Source: Pseudomonas agarici (GTDB taxonomy: Bacteria; Pseudomonadota; Gammaproteobacteria; Pseudomonadales; Pseudomonadaceae). From it: 64,000 nucleotides of DNA. The position numbers and the translations under genes were made by a program. The DNA is taken from contig NZ_FOAR01000022.1 of the NCBI RefSeq assembly GCF_900109755.1, positions 1 through 64,000 on the forward strand, given 5' to 3'. Under the pieces are notes generated by a model that searched no databases, was not told the origin of the DNA, and was given only the letters and a program-made list of their open reading frames with translations. This document shows positions 52,859 through 61,870 of this stretch, piece by piece (within the stretch, counting starts at the first letter, position 1; every line of letters begins with the position of its first letter).

Positions 52859-53229
52859 GGCAATACCTCGATGTACAGGGGTGAGTGAAAGGGTTTATAA
52901 GTCAGACTGATAGCGATTTAATGCCTGAATTATTTCTGTCTGATGACATCGGAAAATATTTAGTAATGCCGGTTGTGGGCAGTCGTGTCGTTTTGATATC
53001 ACGGAAGGCTCTAGGCCCTGCTTGGTCGACGCTTTGCCGCTGGCGGGCGATGCCGGTGACTGATGGTTTTCTGCAGTTTAATGGGGGATGCGGCGGCGCT
53101 GGTGGCCCATGTGGCGAGTTCTGTCAGTCAATTTCGGCCTGGCAAACGCCCAAGGGTAGACAGTGGGCGTTTTACCAAAAGGGAGCTTCGATGCTGTCGA
53201 GCAAACGCGATCCGGTTGTATCGTCTGTC
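52859..53229. other. Intergenic region between pstS and the aldo/keto reductase
   Basis: These 371 bases hold the pstS promoter region and a terminator-like hairpin near 53144-53172. An open plus-strand frame runs through the whole gap but has no ribosome-binding site and overlaps both genes antisense, so it is not called. The first 130 bases beside pstS are AT-rich. Confidence 0.5.
53144..53172 (-). terminator. Probable terminator of the aldo/keto reductase gene
   Basis: AAACGCCCA pairs with TGGGCGTTT around an 11-base loop, 57 bases beyond the stop of the reductase gene. On the minus strand the stem is followed by a short run including its TTT end. A modest intrinsic terminator is plausible. 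Confidence 0.5.
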
Positions 53230-54243
53230 TCAGCGGCTCAGCGCCCGGCGCCCGGACACAAAGTGGCTGACATCGTTGAAGCCTGGCGTCGAGGCATGCC
53301 CCGGCGTCACCAGCGAATCGATAAAGGCTTCGTCCTCGGTGCTGATCCGTACCGCCAACGCCTGGGTGTAACGGTCCCATTGCGCTTCGGTGCGCGGGCC
53401 GACAATCGCCGAGCTGACTGTCGCGTTGTTCAGTACCCAGGCGATGGCGAACTCGACAATGCCCACGCCACGGTCTTGGGTGTATTGCTGGATCTGCTGG
53501 GCGATGCGCAGGGACTCCACCCGCCACTCGGTTTCCAGGATCCGCTTGTCCCGGCGGCCAGCTCGGCTGTTACCATCCGGCGCGATATCGGGAGCGTACT
53601 GGCCGCTGAGCACGCCACGGGCCAGCGGGCTGTAGGGCACTACGCCGAGGCCGTAAGCCGCAGCGGCGGTGATTTGCTCGGTCTCGGCCTGGCGGTTGAC
53701 AATGTTGTACAGCGGCTGACTGATCACAGGCCAGTCGACCCCGAGCCGTTCGGCGACGCGAATCACCTCGGCGATGCGCCAGCCACGATAGTTCGACAGG
53801 CCCCAGTGGCGGATCTTGCCCTGGCGTAGCAGGTCGCCGATGGCCGCTACCGTAACCTCCAGCGCCGTGTCGTGGTCCTCGCGGTGCAGGTAGTAGATAT
53901 CCAGGTAATCGGTGCCAAGCCGGGTGAGGCTGGCGTCGATGGCATTGAAGATGTGCTTGCGGCTCAGGCCACCGCGGTTCGGTATTCCGTCTGTCGGGCC
54001 GATGCCGACCTTGGAGGCAATGATCCAGTCGTGCCGGTGGCGGGCCACTCCTTCACCGACGATTTCCTCCGAACGCCCGGCATTGTAGACATCCGCCGTG
54101 TCGATGAAATTGACCCCCTGATCCCAGGCTTTGTCGATGATACGCAGTGAAGTTTCAGTGTCGGTCTGTTCGCCGAACATCATACTGCCGAGGGTCAGTG
54201 TGGAAACCTTGAGGCCGGATTGGCCGAGGGTGCGATAATTCAT
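53230..54243 (-). CDS. Aldo/keto reductase
   Basis: The 337-residue TIM-barrel reductase has the catalytic residues in order: Asp-Tyr in FIDTADVYNAGRSEE near residue 50, Lys in IIASKVG near 76 and His in IYYLHRED near 115. NADP-binding features lie in the C-terminal half (SSAIVGPRTEAQWDRY). It reduces aldehydes or ketones with NADPH; the substrate is unknown. I chose ATG 54243, preceded by AAAGGA. Confidence 0.9.
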   Translation of the reverse strand: MNYRTLGQSGLKVSTLTLGSMMFGEQTDTETSLRIIDKAWDQGVNFIDTADVYNAGRSEEIVGEGVARHRHDWIIASKVGIGPTDGIPNRGGLSRKHIFNAIDASLTRLGTDYLDIYYLHREDHDTALEVTVAAIGDLLRQGKIRHWGLSNYRGWRIAEVIRVAERLGVDWPVISQPLYNIVNRQAETEQITAAAAYGLGVVPYSPLARGVLSGQYAPDIAPDGNSRAGRRDKRILETEWRVESLRIAQQIQQYTQDRGVGIVEFAIAWVLNNATVSSAIVGPRTEAQWDRYTQALAVRISTEDEAFIDSLVTPGHASTPGFNDVSHFVSGRRALSR

Positions 54244-54615
54244 GATTGACGTCCTTTTGTGGTGACGCAGAGGCTTCAATCAGATACCAGAAGCCCGATG
54301 TTGAGCAATCCCTCAAATAATTTGCCAGTATCTGACAAGGTAGCGGGAGAAATGGCAGCCAGGTATTCACTAAATCTGATATCGACGTCTGAGCGGGGCG
54401 GGTGGCAAAAAAACCAATCAATCGAGGTGAAAGAGGCAATGGACCGAATCGGTTCAAGGAAGACTTCGCCCCATAAGCCATAAACGGTCGCGCCATTATG
54501 ATCTTTTGCGCTGCAAGAGTAAGGTGGATCGCCCAGTGAGTCCCGACCACCCTGGCGTTGCCGCACCTGTTCCGGTGGGCCGCAGGGGCGCCATAAGAAC
54601 CGGAGAGTGCTCCCC
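54244..54615. other. Divergent promoter region of the aldo/keto reductase and glycerate kinase genes
   Basis: No gene is supported in these 372 bases. TCAGATAC (54280-54287) is repeated inverted as GTATCTGA (54328-54335), 40 bases apart, close to the reductase start, and could be a regulator site. A 60-codon plus-strand frame from about 54301 lacks a start signal. Confidence 0.45.
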
Positions 54616-55755
54616 ATGAAAATCATCATCGCGCCTGATTCCTTCAAGGACAGCCTGAGCGCCGACGCGGTGGCCAAGGCCATTGCCGAGGGGCTGGTCG
54701 AGGTGTTGCCAGAAGCACAGTTGATACAGTGCCCGATGGCCGATGGTGGCGAAGGCACGGTGGCGTCGGTGCTGGCGGCCTGCGACGGCGAGTGGCGCGA
54801 GGCCACGGTTCAAGGACCATTGGGGAGGTCGGTACAGGCTCATTGGGGCTGGCTGGCTGCAAGCCAGACCGCGATTATCGAGATGGCCAAGGCCAGTGGC
54901 TTGCAATTGTTGCCGCCTGGCCAACGGGATGCCTGCATCAGCAGCACCTTTGGCACGGGCCAGTTGATTGGCGCGGCCCTTGATGCGGGAGCTCGACGAA
55001 TCATCCTCGCCATCGGCGGCAGCGCCACCAACGATGCTGGCGCTGGCGCCTTGCAAGCGTTGGGCCTGGGCCTGTTCGACGCTCAGGGCCGAGAACTGGC
55101 ACACGGTGGCCGAGCCTTGACGGACTTGCGGCGAATCGAACTGGCCGGGCTGGACCCGCGCCTGGCCGAGGTGCGTTTCGAAATCGCCGCCGATGTGAAC
55201 AACCCCCTGTGTGGCGAGCAGGGTGCCTCGGTGATCTTCGGCCCACAGAAAGGCGCCACACCGGCTCAGGTCCGGGAACTGGATGCCGCGCTCGGCCATT
55301 TCGCCGACCTGTGCGCCGGGGTAATGCCCAAGGATGTGCGCGCTGAGCCCGGCAGCGGCGCGGCTGGGGGACTGGGGTTTGCGGCCAAGGCGTTCCTTGG
55401 CGCACGATTCCGGCCAGGCGTGGACGTGGTCGCGGAACTGGTGGGCCTGGCGCAAGCGATGCAGGGTGCCGATCTGGTGATCACCGGCGAAGGGCGTTTC
55501 GATGCGCAGACGCTGCGAGGCAAGACGCCCTTTGGCGTGGCGCGGATTGCCCGCCAATACGGAGTGCCGGTCATCGTCCTCGCCGGAACCCTGGGCGAGG
55601 GTTATGAACAGATGTACCAACACGGTGTCGATGCGGCATTTGCCCTGGCGTCCGGCCCGATGAGCCTGGAACAGGCCTGCGCGCAAGCCGCACCGTTGCT
55701 GTCGGCAAGGGCTCGCGACATCGCCCGGGTGTGGAAGCTGGCTGCTGGGCGATAA
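54616..55755 (+). CDS. Glycerate 2-kinase (GlxK/GarK type)
   Basis: The 379-residue kinase begins MKIIIAPDSFKDSLSADAVA and contains CPMADGGEGTVASVL near residue 43, ILAIGGSATNDAGAGALQALG near 130 and LVITGEGRFDAQTLRGKTP near 288. These are all hallmarks of type II glycerate kinases. It phosphorylates D-glycerate with ATP in glyoxylate/hydroxypyruvate use. I chose ATG 54616 with GGAGAG eight bases upstream. It is alone, without gcl or hyi neighbours. Confidence 0.92.
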   Translation: MKIIIAPDSFKDSLSADAVAKAIAEGLVEVLPEAQLIQCPMADGGEGTVASVLAACDGEWREATVQGPLGRSVQAHWGWLAASQTAIIEMAKASGLQLLPPGQRDACISSTFGTGQLIGAALDAGARRIILAIGGSATNDAGAGALQALGLGLFDAQGRELAHGGRALTDLRRIELAGLDPRLAEVRFEIAADVNNPLCGEQGASVIFGPQKGATPAQVRELDAALGHFADLCAGVMPKDVRAEPGSGAAGGLGFAAKAFLGARFRPGVDVVAELVGLAQAMQGADLVITGEGRFDAQTLRGKTPFGVARIARQYGVPVIVLAGTLGEGYEQMYQHGVDAAFALASGPMSLEQACAQAAPLLSARARDIARVWKLAAGR

Positions 55756-55867
55756 GTACCGCAACGCCATGTTTGTCGGTTGTCCAGGGCGCAGCCGGAC
55801 CCGCTCGACCTGCGAAGCGACCGCCGTTGGGGAATACGCGGCAAGTCTCGTTGATGATTGCTCAGCC

Positions 55868-56530
55868 CTACTGATTCAGCGCAACCAGGCTCAATGAATC
55901 CATACACTGCACGCCCGCCGCCTCCATCTGCGCCATGGCTCGTTGCAAGGAGCCGTTCAGGTCGATGGCGCGGCAGGCGTCGGGGATCAGGATCGTGGTG
56001 AATCCCGCCGCACGGGCATCCAGGGCGGACCAGGCCACGCAGTAGTCCAGGGCCAGGCCGGTGAGGTACACCGTGTCGATAGCGCATTCCTTGAGATATC
56101 CCGCCAGGCCGGTCGGGGTCTTGCGATCGGCTTCGACAAACGCCGAGTAGCTGTCGATGCCAGGGTTGCTGCCCTTGCGCACTATCAGTCGAGCGTGGGG
56201 CAGGTACAGCTCGACATGCAGTTCGGCGCCATGGCTGCCTTGCAGACAGTGGTCGGGCCACAGCACCTGGGTGCCGTAGGCCAGTTGCACGGTATCGAAG
56301 GGCGCGCGTCCCGGATGACTGCTGGCGAACGAGGCGTGGCCGGCGGGGTGCCAGTCCTGGGTGATGATTACATTGCCAAAGCGGCTCGCCAGGCGATTGA
56401 TCAGCGGCACGATTTCGTCGCCACCGGTAACGGCCAGTTGACCACCGGGGATAAAGTCGTTCTGCACGTCGATCACGATCAACGCGCAACGTGGGTCGTT
56501 CAAGGCTGGCAGGCTGGCGGTGGAGAGCAT
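55868..56530 (-). CDS. pncA: Nicotinamidase
   Basis: The 220-residue isochorismatase-fold hydrolase has the catalytic Asp in IVIDVQNDFIPGGQLAV near residue 22 and metal ligands in TQDWHPAGHASFASSHPG near 58. The lysine is in LIVRKGSNPG near 118 and the nucleophile Cys in TGLALDYCVAWSALDA near 165. It converts nicotinamide to nicotinate in NAD salvage. An AGGA directly abuts the ATG, so the start could be slightly different. Confidence 0.92.
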   Translation of the reverse strand: MLSTASLPALNDPRCALIVIDVQNDFIPGGQLAVTGGDEIVPLINRLASRFGNVIITQDWHPAGHASFASSHPGRAPFDTVQLAYGTQVLWPDHCLQGSHGAELHVELYLPHARLIVRKGSNPGIDSYSAFVEADRKTPTGLAGYLKECAIDTVYLTGLALDYCVAWSALDARAAGFTTILIPDACRAIDLNGSLQRAMAQMEAAGVQCMDSLSLVALNQ

Positions 56531-56609
56531 TCCTGGGTTCTCGGATGGGAGTTCAATGGGGTACCGTCAAGCAGACAAAGATAACTGTCTTTTTTGCGCC
56601 TCATATTCT

Positions 56610-56918
56610 TCACACCGGCTGCCGCTGAGTGATTTGATGGTCTGCAACTGCTCTGTTGAGTCCGTTCAACGCTTGCTGATACGGCTTGTCCTTGACCAGG
56701 TTGTAGGCGTGGTCGGCGCGGCCCTGATCGGGGGTGGTGCTGGTCACCCGTGGATCGCACTGGTTGGTTTGCGGGTTCCACACCTGTTGATCGGTGCATG
56801 TGGGCTTGGGCGGTTGCAGGGCGTCGTCGGAAGCGAGCGCCAGGCTGCCCGACAGCGCAGCCACCAGGCAACCGGCCGTGAGGAGGGGAGCGGTGAATGT
56901 GCGGTTACGAAGGTTCAT
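56610..56918 (-). CDS. Small exported protein of unknown function
   Basis: The 102-residue product has a signal peptide ending near residue 29 (SGSLALA-SD). A cysteine pair follows in TCTDQQVWNPQTNQC, then a helical C-terminal part (YNLVKDKPYQQALNGLNRA). GGAG lies nine bases before the ATG. It sits between cytochrome b561 and nicotinamidase on the same strand. Family not recognised. Confidence 0.72.
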   Translation of the reverse strand: MNLRNRTFTAPLLTAGCLVAALSGSLALASDDALQPPKPTCTDQQVWNPQTNQCDPRVTSTTPDQGRADHAYNLVKDKPYQQALNGLNRAVADHQITQRQPV

Positions 56919-56987
56919 GGATACTGCTCCGCTGTCGGCAACCTGGAGAGCGTCCGTGCGTCGGATTTGACTCCCAGAATTCGAAAG

Positions 56988-57560
56988 TTATTTCAGGCGG
57001 GTGCCCGGCAACATTCGTCGTAAGGTATCGTCGCCCAGAACATAGTGATGCACCAGGGCCATGATCGCGTGCAAGCCCGCCAGTATCACGATAATCCATG
57101 CCACTTGTTCGTGCAGGCCGGACAGTAGCGGGCGCAGCGAGCGGTCGAGGCTGACCAGTGTCGGGATATCCATCAGGCCAAAAAAACGGAAAGGCTCACC
57201 CTGGGCCCAGCGAAAGGCGAAACCCAGGCAGATCTGTGTCAGCAACAATCCATAAAGCGCCCAGTGGGCGAGTTTGGCCGGGCCATCCATGGCGCCGCGC
57301 TGCTGGGCGGGCAAGCGGCGCGCGGCGAACAGGCGCCAGGTGATCCGGGTGAGGACGATTAGCGCCAACAAGATGCCGCAGGAGATATGCAGCGACTGTA
57401 GGTCTTTGCGTAACGGTGTACCGCGCTCCAGTTGAGCCCAGATCTGCGAGCTGGCGAAGAGATAAATCACCAGCAGTGCGGTCAGCCAGTGCAGGCCGAT
57501 GGTCAGGCGGTCATGGCGCCGGGTGGGCGAGTTGCCCAGGGGCAGGGAGACGGTGTACAT
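56988..57560 (-). CDS. Cytochrome b561-family membrane protein
   Basis: The 190-residue protein has four hydrophobic helices. The haem-ligand histidines are in IGLHWLTALLVIY near residue 24, LQSLHISCGILLAL near 60, LSGLHEQVAWI near 148 and LHAIMALVHHYV near 160. It would carry electrons between quinol or cytochromes in the inner membrane. I chose ATG 57560 with GAGG upstream; the longer frame to 57593 is unlikely. Confidence 0.9.
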   Translation of the reverse strand: MYTVSLPLGNSPTRRHDRLTIGLHWLTALLVIYLFASSQIWAQLERGTPLRKDLQSLHISCGILLALIVLTRITWRLFAARRLPAQQRGAMDGPAKLAHWALYGLLLTQICLGFAFRWAQGEPFRFFGLMDIPTLVSLDRSLRPLLSGLHEQVAWIIVILAGLHAIMALVHHYVLGDDTLRRMLPGTRLK

Positions 57561-57695
57561 GAGCAATCCTCGGTGGTGGTATCGATTGAACACGCGATAT
57601 TCGGAGTTTATTCATTTGTTGCCGGATGGGTTAGCCTGATCGCTCCAGCCCTGAGCTTGGGAGCGATGAGTCGGGCGACAACGGCGAGAGGGTGG

Positions 57696-58175
57696 TTACA
57701 GACCCAGCTCCGACAGGCCCGGATGATCATCGGGGCGACGTCCCAAAGGCCAGTGGAATTTGCGCTCCTCAGCCTTGATCGGCAAGTCGTTGAGGCAGGC
57801 GAAACGACGGGCCATCAGGCCATTCTCGGCGAACTCCCAGTTTTCGTTGCCATAGGAGCGGAACCAATTGCCCGAGTCGTCATGCCATTCATAAGCGTAA
57901 CGCACCGCAATACGGTTGTCGGTAAAGGCCCAGAGTTCCTTGATCAGCCGATAATCGAGTTCCTTGGCCCATTTGCGGGTCAGGAAAGCCTTGGCTTCCT
58001 CGCGGTTGTTGGCGAATTCGGTACGGTTACGCCAGCGGGTGTCCAGGGTATAGGCCAGGGAAACTCGTTCCGGGTCACGGGAGTTCCAGCCGTCTTCGGC
58101 GAGGCGAACTTTCTCAATTGCCGATTCTCGAGTGAAGGGTGGAAGTGGCGGGCGGACGTCTGCGTTTGATGACAT
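57696..58175 (-). CDS. DUF1348 (NTF2/SnoaL-like fold) protein
   Basis: The 159-residue protein contains AEDGWNSRDPERVSLAYT near residue 28, WRNRTEF near 48, RKWAKELDYRLIKELWAF near 68 and NENWEFAENGLMARRFACLND near 112. This is the characteristic pattern of the DUF1348 family of NTF2-like folds. No enzyme activity is known to me. It is monocistronic, with GGAAAC upstream of the ATG. Confidence 0.88.
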   Translation of the reverse strand: MSSNADVRPPLPPFTRESAIEKVRLAEDGWNSRDPERVSLAYTLDTRWRNRTEFANNREEAKAFLTRKWAKELDYRLIKELWAFTDNRIAVRYAYEWHDDSGNWFRSYGNENWEFAENGLMARRFACLNDLPIKAEERKFHWPLGRRPDDHPGLSELGL

Positions 58176-58469
58176 TTCAATGTTTCCAATGAGGTTGAGT
58201 TCAGACTCGTTGTCGCACTGCGTTCAAGCGATACGCGTAGCGCTCCACAAGTCGCCATCCAGATCAAGCGATGATTCCCGGAGCATGACACCCTCAGAGC
58301 ACCAGCAACGTGCTGGCCCGCGTTCGCCTGGCTTGTGCGCGAAAACATCAGGTAGATTTTGGTTTAGGGGATGCAGAGTAGAACGGTCGTTCTCCCTGAT
58401 CAATCTTTGTTGTCGCCATACACTGGCAAGAAGAGTATCGCCGTCCCTGGCAACCGTGAAAGCATTGGT
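58176..58469. other. Intergenic region between the chemoreceptor and the DUF1348 gene
   Basis: No gene, hairpin or repeat is evident in these 294 bases. It should hold the DUF1348 promoter and the 3' flank of the chemoreceptor gene. Confidence 0.5.
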
Positions 58470-60107
58470 TCAAACTTTGAAGAAGCTGACTTTCTGCGTC
58501 AGGCTGTCAGCCAGTAGCGACAACTCACGGCTGGAGCGGGCCACCTGGTTGGAGCCGACTGAGGTTTCCATGGCCGCGTCGTGAATGCGATTGATGTTCT
58601 GGTTCACTTCCTGAGCCGCGACGCCTTGCTGGGTAGAGGCGCTGGCGATCTGCGCGTTCATGTCGTTGATCGCGCCGACTTCCTCCCGAATCCGGATCAG
58701 CGCGCCTTCGGCGAGACGGGTGTGTTCGACGGTTTGCTGGGCCATTTCGCGGCTATTGCGCATGATCTCGGCGGTCTTGCCGGCACCGGACTGCAACTGG
58801 GCAACCATTTCGCGGATTTCCCGGGTCGAATCCTGGGTACGGGTCGCCAGGGAGCGGACTTCATCGGCCACCACGGCAAAACCGCGCCCGGCTTCACCGG
58901 CTCGTGCCGCTTCGATAGCGGCGTTGAGGGCCAACAGGTTGGTCCGTTCGGCAATCGAGTTGATCACCGCCACCACATTCTCGATGGCCTGGCTGTCATG
59001 GGACACTTGACCCACGGAGTCAGCGGCCTGATCCAGCACCAAAGCCAGGCGCTGCATATCGCCAGCGGTGGTTTCGACCACCTGTTTGCCGCTTTCCACC
59101 GCTTGATCGGCGGCATTGCTGGCCAGCGCGGCTTTCTGCGCGTAGCCGGCGATTTCGTGAACCGTGACCGCCATTTGGTTGATCGCGCTGGCCATGCGCT
59201 GGGTTTCCCCGGTCTGCACGCGCATCTGCTCGTTGTTGTTGTCGGAGCTGGCCAGTAATTGGTTGGAGGAGCCCATCAGATCGTGGGCCACCGCGCGCAC
59301 TTGGTGGATGGTTTCAGCCAGACGCTGGTTACTGGTCTTCAGCGCTCCCATGACACTGTTGGGATAGCGAGTCTCGATCTCGCCGTCGAGTTGACCGTTG
59401 GCCAGTTGGCGGATCGAGTCGGCAACCGCTTCCGGCTCCGCGCCGAGGGTCGACTTGAGGTTGCGGATGATCAGTAACGAGACCAACACGCTGAGCAGCA
59501 CGGCGACGCTGGTGGTCAGTAGCATCAGGGTGGCGAAATGGCTGGCGGTGGTGCGCACTTGCGCCAGTAGTGTGCCGATCGAGGCCTCCTCCCAATCGAT
59601 TAGCGCGTTGATGCGTTTCAGCCATTGCGTATAGGCCGGGGAAATGTCGGACAGCAGAAAAGCCTGGGCCTTGTCCATGTCGCCCTGCTTGCGCAGGTCG
59701 AGCAAGCGAGCGGTCAGGGCCAGGGTGGTGCGCTCGCTGTCCTTGATGTCATCGAGCAGGCGCCGTTCGGCGTCGGAGGCACCCATGTGGGAAAAGATCG
59801 CGTCCATCGGCTGGGCCGAGGCTTGGTAATCGGCGTTCAGCCGTTCGATAGCGCGCAGATGGGTTTCCAGGCCGGCGCCATCGCGGACCAGCACCGCATC
59901 GCGAATGGCAATGGCGCGGTCATGCACACTGCCGCGGAAGTTGATGGCGTAACGTTGCTTGACCGCACTGTCGTCACTGACGTTGGTCAGGGTCGAGTCG
60001 ATCAAGCCCACGCGATTGACCCCAATCAGAGTCACCAGAATCAACAGCGAAAGTACCAGCCCAAATCCCAATCCAAGGCGTTTGGCGATTGTCAACGAGC
60101 GGGGCAT
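58470..60107 (-). CDS. Methyl-accepting chemotaxis protein
   Basis: The 545-residue receptor has an N-terminal membrane helix (residues about 10-30) and a four-helix-bundle-type periplasmic sensor (about 32-188). A second membrane helix spans about 190-215, followed by a HAMP-like segment. The cytoplasmic signalling domain has the highly conserved tip ERTNLLALNAAIEAARAGE near residue 393. The periplasmic part contains RAIAIRDAVLVRDG, as in 4HB receptors. The ligand cannot be deduced. AAGGAAA precedes the ATG. There is no C-terminal CheR-binding pentapeptide. Confidence 0.93.
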   Translation of the reverse strand: MPRSLTIAKRLGLGFGLVLSLLILVTLIGVNRVGLIDSTLTNVSDDSAVKQRYAINFRGSVHDRAIAIRDAVLVRDGAGLETHLRAIERLNADYQASAQPMDAIFSHMGASDAERRLLDDIKDSERTTLALTARLLDLRKQGDMDKAQAFLLSDISPAYTQWLKRINALIDWEEASIGTLLAQVRTTASHFATLMLLTTSVAVLLSVLVSLLIIRNLKSTLGAEPEAVADSIRQLANGQLDGEIETRYPNSVMGALKTSNQRLAETIHQVRAVAHDLMGSSNQLLASSDNNNEQMRVQTGETQRMASAINQMAVTVHEIAGYAQKAALASNAADQAVESGKQVVETTAGDMQRLALVLDQAADSVGQVSHDSQAIENVVAVINSIAERTNLLALNAAIEAARAGEAGRGFAVVADEVRSLATRTQDSTREIREMVAQLQSGAGKTAEIMRNSREMAQQTVEHTRLAEGALIRIREEVGAINDMNAQIASASTQQGVAAQEVNQNINRIHDAAMETSVGSNQVARSSRELSLLADSLTQKVSFFKV

Positions 60108-60329
60108 TCAGATTTCCTTAGCGAAAGAAACAAAATTGATGTCAGTAGGCCATTAGATAGGCCAAGTTTTGCTGTGTTACAAGGGAGGGCCTGAATTTGT
60201 TTTGGCCTATCGGACCGATGGCGAAAGGAGCCGAAAGCGTGACAGCAGTGCCCGGTTGCAAGACACACGCAAAAAGCGATGCATGGTGTAAGCTCTCGGG
60301 TTCTTCGCATTCGACCCTTAGCGAGCCTT

Positions 60330-61673
60330 ATGCCGTCGCTCTTCAAACGCTCCTTGCTGCCCAAACTGCGCGGTTTTCCCCTGGCTGCCGATGCGTTGAC
60401 CATCCTGTCGGGCGCCGCCGAATTCCGGCGCTGCCTGTTAGAGAAGATCGCCGGAGCACGGCGACGCATCACCCTGGTGGCGTTGTACTTGCAGGAGGAC
60501 GAGGCGGGGCAGGAGATTCTCGATGCGCTGCATGCGGCCAAGGCAGCCCATCCGGCGCTGGAGATCGTCGTCGTGGTCGACTGGCTGCGGGCCCAGCGGG
60601 GCCTGATCGGTGCCGGCAAGCAGCCGGGCAACAGCGCCTGGTATCAGGCGCAAACCCGTAACCACAGCACCGAAGTGCCGATCTACGGCGTGCCGGTGCA
60701 GACTCGTGAGTTGTTCGGCGTGCTGCACCTCAAGGGGTTTGTGATCGATGATTGCGTGATCTACAGCGGCGCCAGCCTGAACAACGTCTACTTGCACAAG
60801 TTCGACAAGTACCGCTTCGATCGCTATCACCTGTTGCACAATCGCGTCTTGGCCGACTCCATGCAGAGTCTGGTGCGTGAAGAGTTGCTGGCCTCCCATG
60901 CGGTCTGCCGCTTGGACTTGCCGACCTTGCCGAGCACCCGCAGCCTGCGTGGCAATATCGGCGATTTGCGCGCCCGGCTGAAAAAGGCCCAATACGATAC
61001 CCATGCCGGTGTCGCGCCGAGCTTCAGTCTTTCGGTCAGCCCACTGCTGGGCCTGGGGAAAAACAATCCGCTGAACCGGGTGATCTGCGAACTGATCGCC
61101 ACCAGTCAGCAGCAACTGACTCTCTGTACACCGTACTTCAACCTGCCGCTGGCGGTGGTACGGGAAATCAACCGGGCTCTGGAGCGCGGGGTGAAGATCG
61201 ACATCATCGTCGGCGACAAGATCGCCAACGATTTCTACATTCCACCGAGCCAGCCGTTCAGGGTCATCGCGGCATTGCCGTACCTGTATGAGATCAGCCT
61301 GCGACGCTTTGCCAAACGTCATCAGGCGGCCATCGACAGCGGTCTGTTGAACTTGCATCTGTGGTGCGATGGCGAGAATACCTACCACCTCAAGGGTATG
61401 TGGATCGACCAGCGTTATACCTTGCTGACCGGTAACAACCTCAATCCTCGGGCATTCCGCCTGGACTTGGAAAACGCCTTGCTGATCGACGACCCGCGCA
61501 GCGAATTACTGGCGCCACGGGCTCGGGAACTGGCGTTGATTTTCGAGAACGCGCGGCGCATCGACAGCTTCAAGGAGCTGGATACTCTGGCGCAATATCC
61601 GGAGGCGGTGAGCAAGTTCCTGCGGCGGGTCAGTCGGGTGAAGATCGAAAGATTGTTGTATCGGATGCTCTGA
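60330..61673 (+). CDS. pssA: CDP-diacylglycerol-serine O-phosphatidyltransferase
   Basis: The 447-residue phospholipase D-family enzyme has two HKD motifs: LHLKGFVIDDCVIYSGASLN near residue 135 and YHLKGMWIDQRYTLLTGNNL near 352. It makes phosphatidylserine, the precursor of phosphatidylethanolamine, at the membrane. Length and motifs match E. coli-type PssA. I chose ATG 60330 (MPSLFKRS); the frame is open to 60279 but the longer start has no ribosome-binding site. Confidence 0.93.
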   Translation: MPSLFKRSLLPKLRGFPLAADALTILSGAAEFRRCLLEKIAGARRRITLVALYLQEDEAGQEILDALHAAKAAHPALEIVVVVDWLRAQRGLIGAGKQPGNSAWYQAQTRNHSTEVPIYGVPVQTRELFGVLHLKGFVIDDCVIYSGASLNNVYLHKFDKYRFDRYHLLHNRVLADSMQSLVREELLASHAVCRLDLPTLPSTRSLRGNIGDLRARLKKAQYDTHAGVAPSFSLSVSPLLGLGKNNPLNRVICELIATSQQQLTLCTPYFNLPLAVVREINRALERGVKIDIIVGDKIANDFYIPPSQPFRVIAALPYLYEISLRRFAKRHQAAIDSGLLNLHLWCDGENTYHLKGMWIDQRYTLLTGNNLNPRAFRLDLENALLIDDPRSELLAPRARELALIFENARRIDSFKELDTLAQYPEAVSKFLRRVSRVKIERLLYRML

Positions 61674-61870
61674 TTGCCTGATGGGTGGCACATTGTCAAC
61701 TCGTATCAAAAGGGCTAAGTGTTATTATTAAATAATATAAATACCTGTTATTTTTGACAGTAGATGATTGTCGCGCATGTATGTAGTTTCAGTCCTATGG
61801 CTGTCTCTCCAGTACTTTTCGATTCCGAGAGAGCCTAATGATAGAGGCTCAGTGCCCTTGGAGAGTTGCG

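Noticed and set aside
52935..52955. Possible Pho box upstream of pstS
   Set aside because: Only one TGTCAT-like half-site is visible. The second half does not match the expected direct repeat, so no Pho box is claimed.
54301..54483. Sixty-codon plus-strand frame between the aldo/keto reductase and glycerate kinase genes
   Set aside because: It has no ribosome-binding site, low-complexity composition and overlaps the divergent promoter region.
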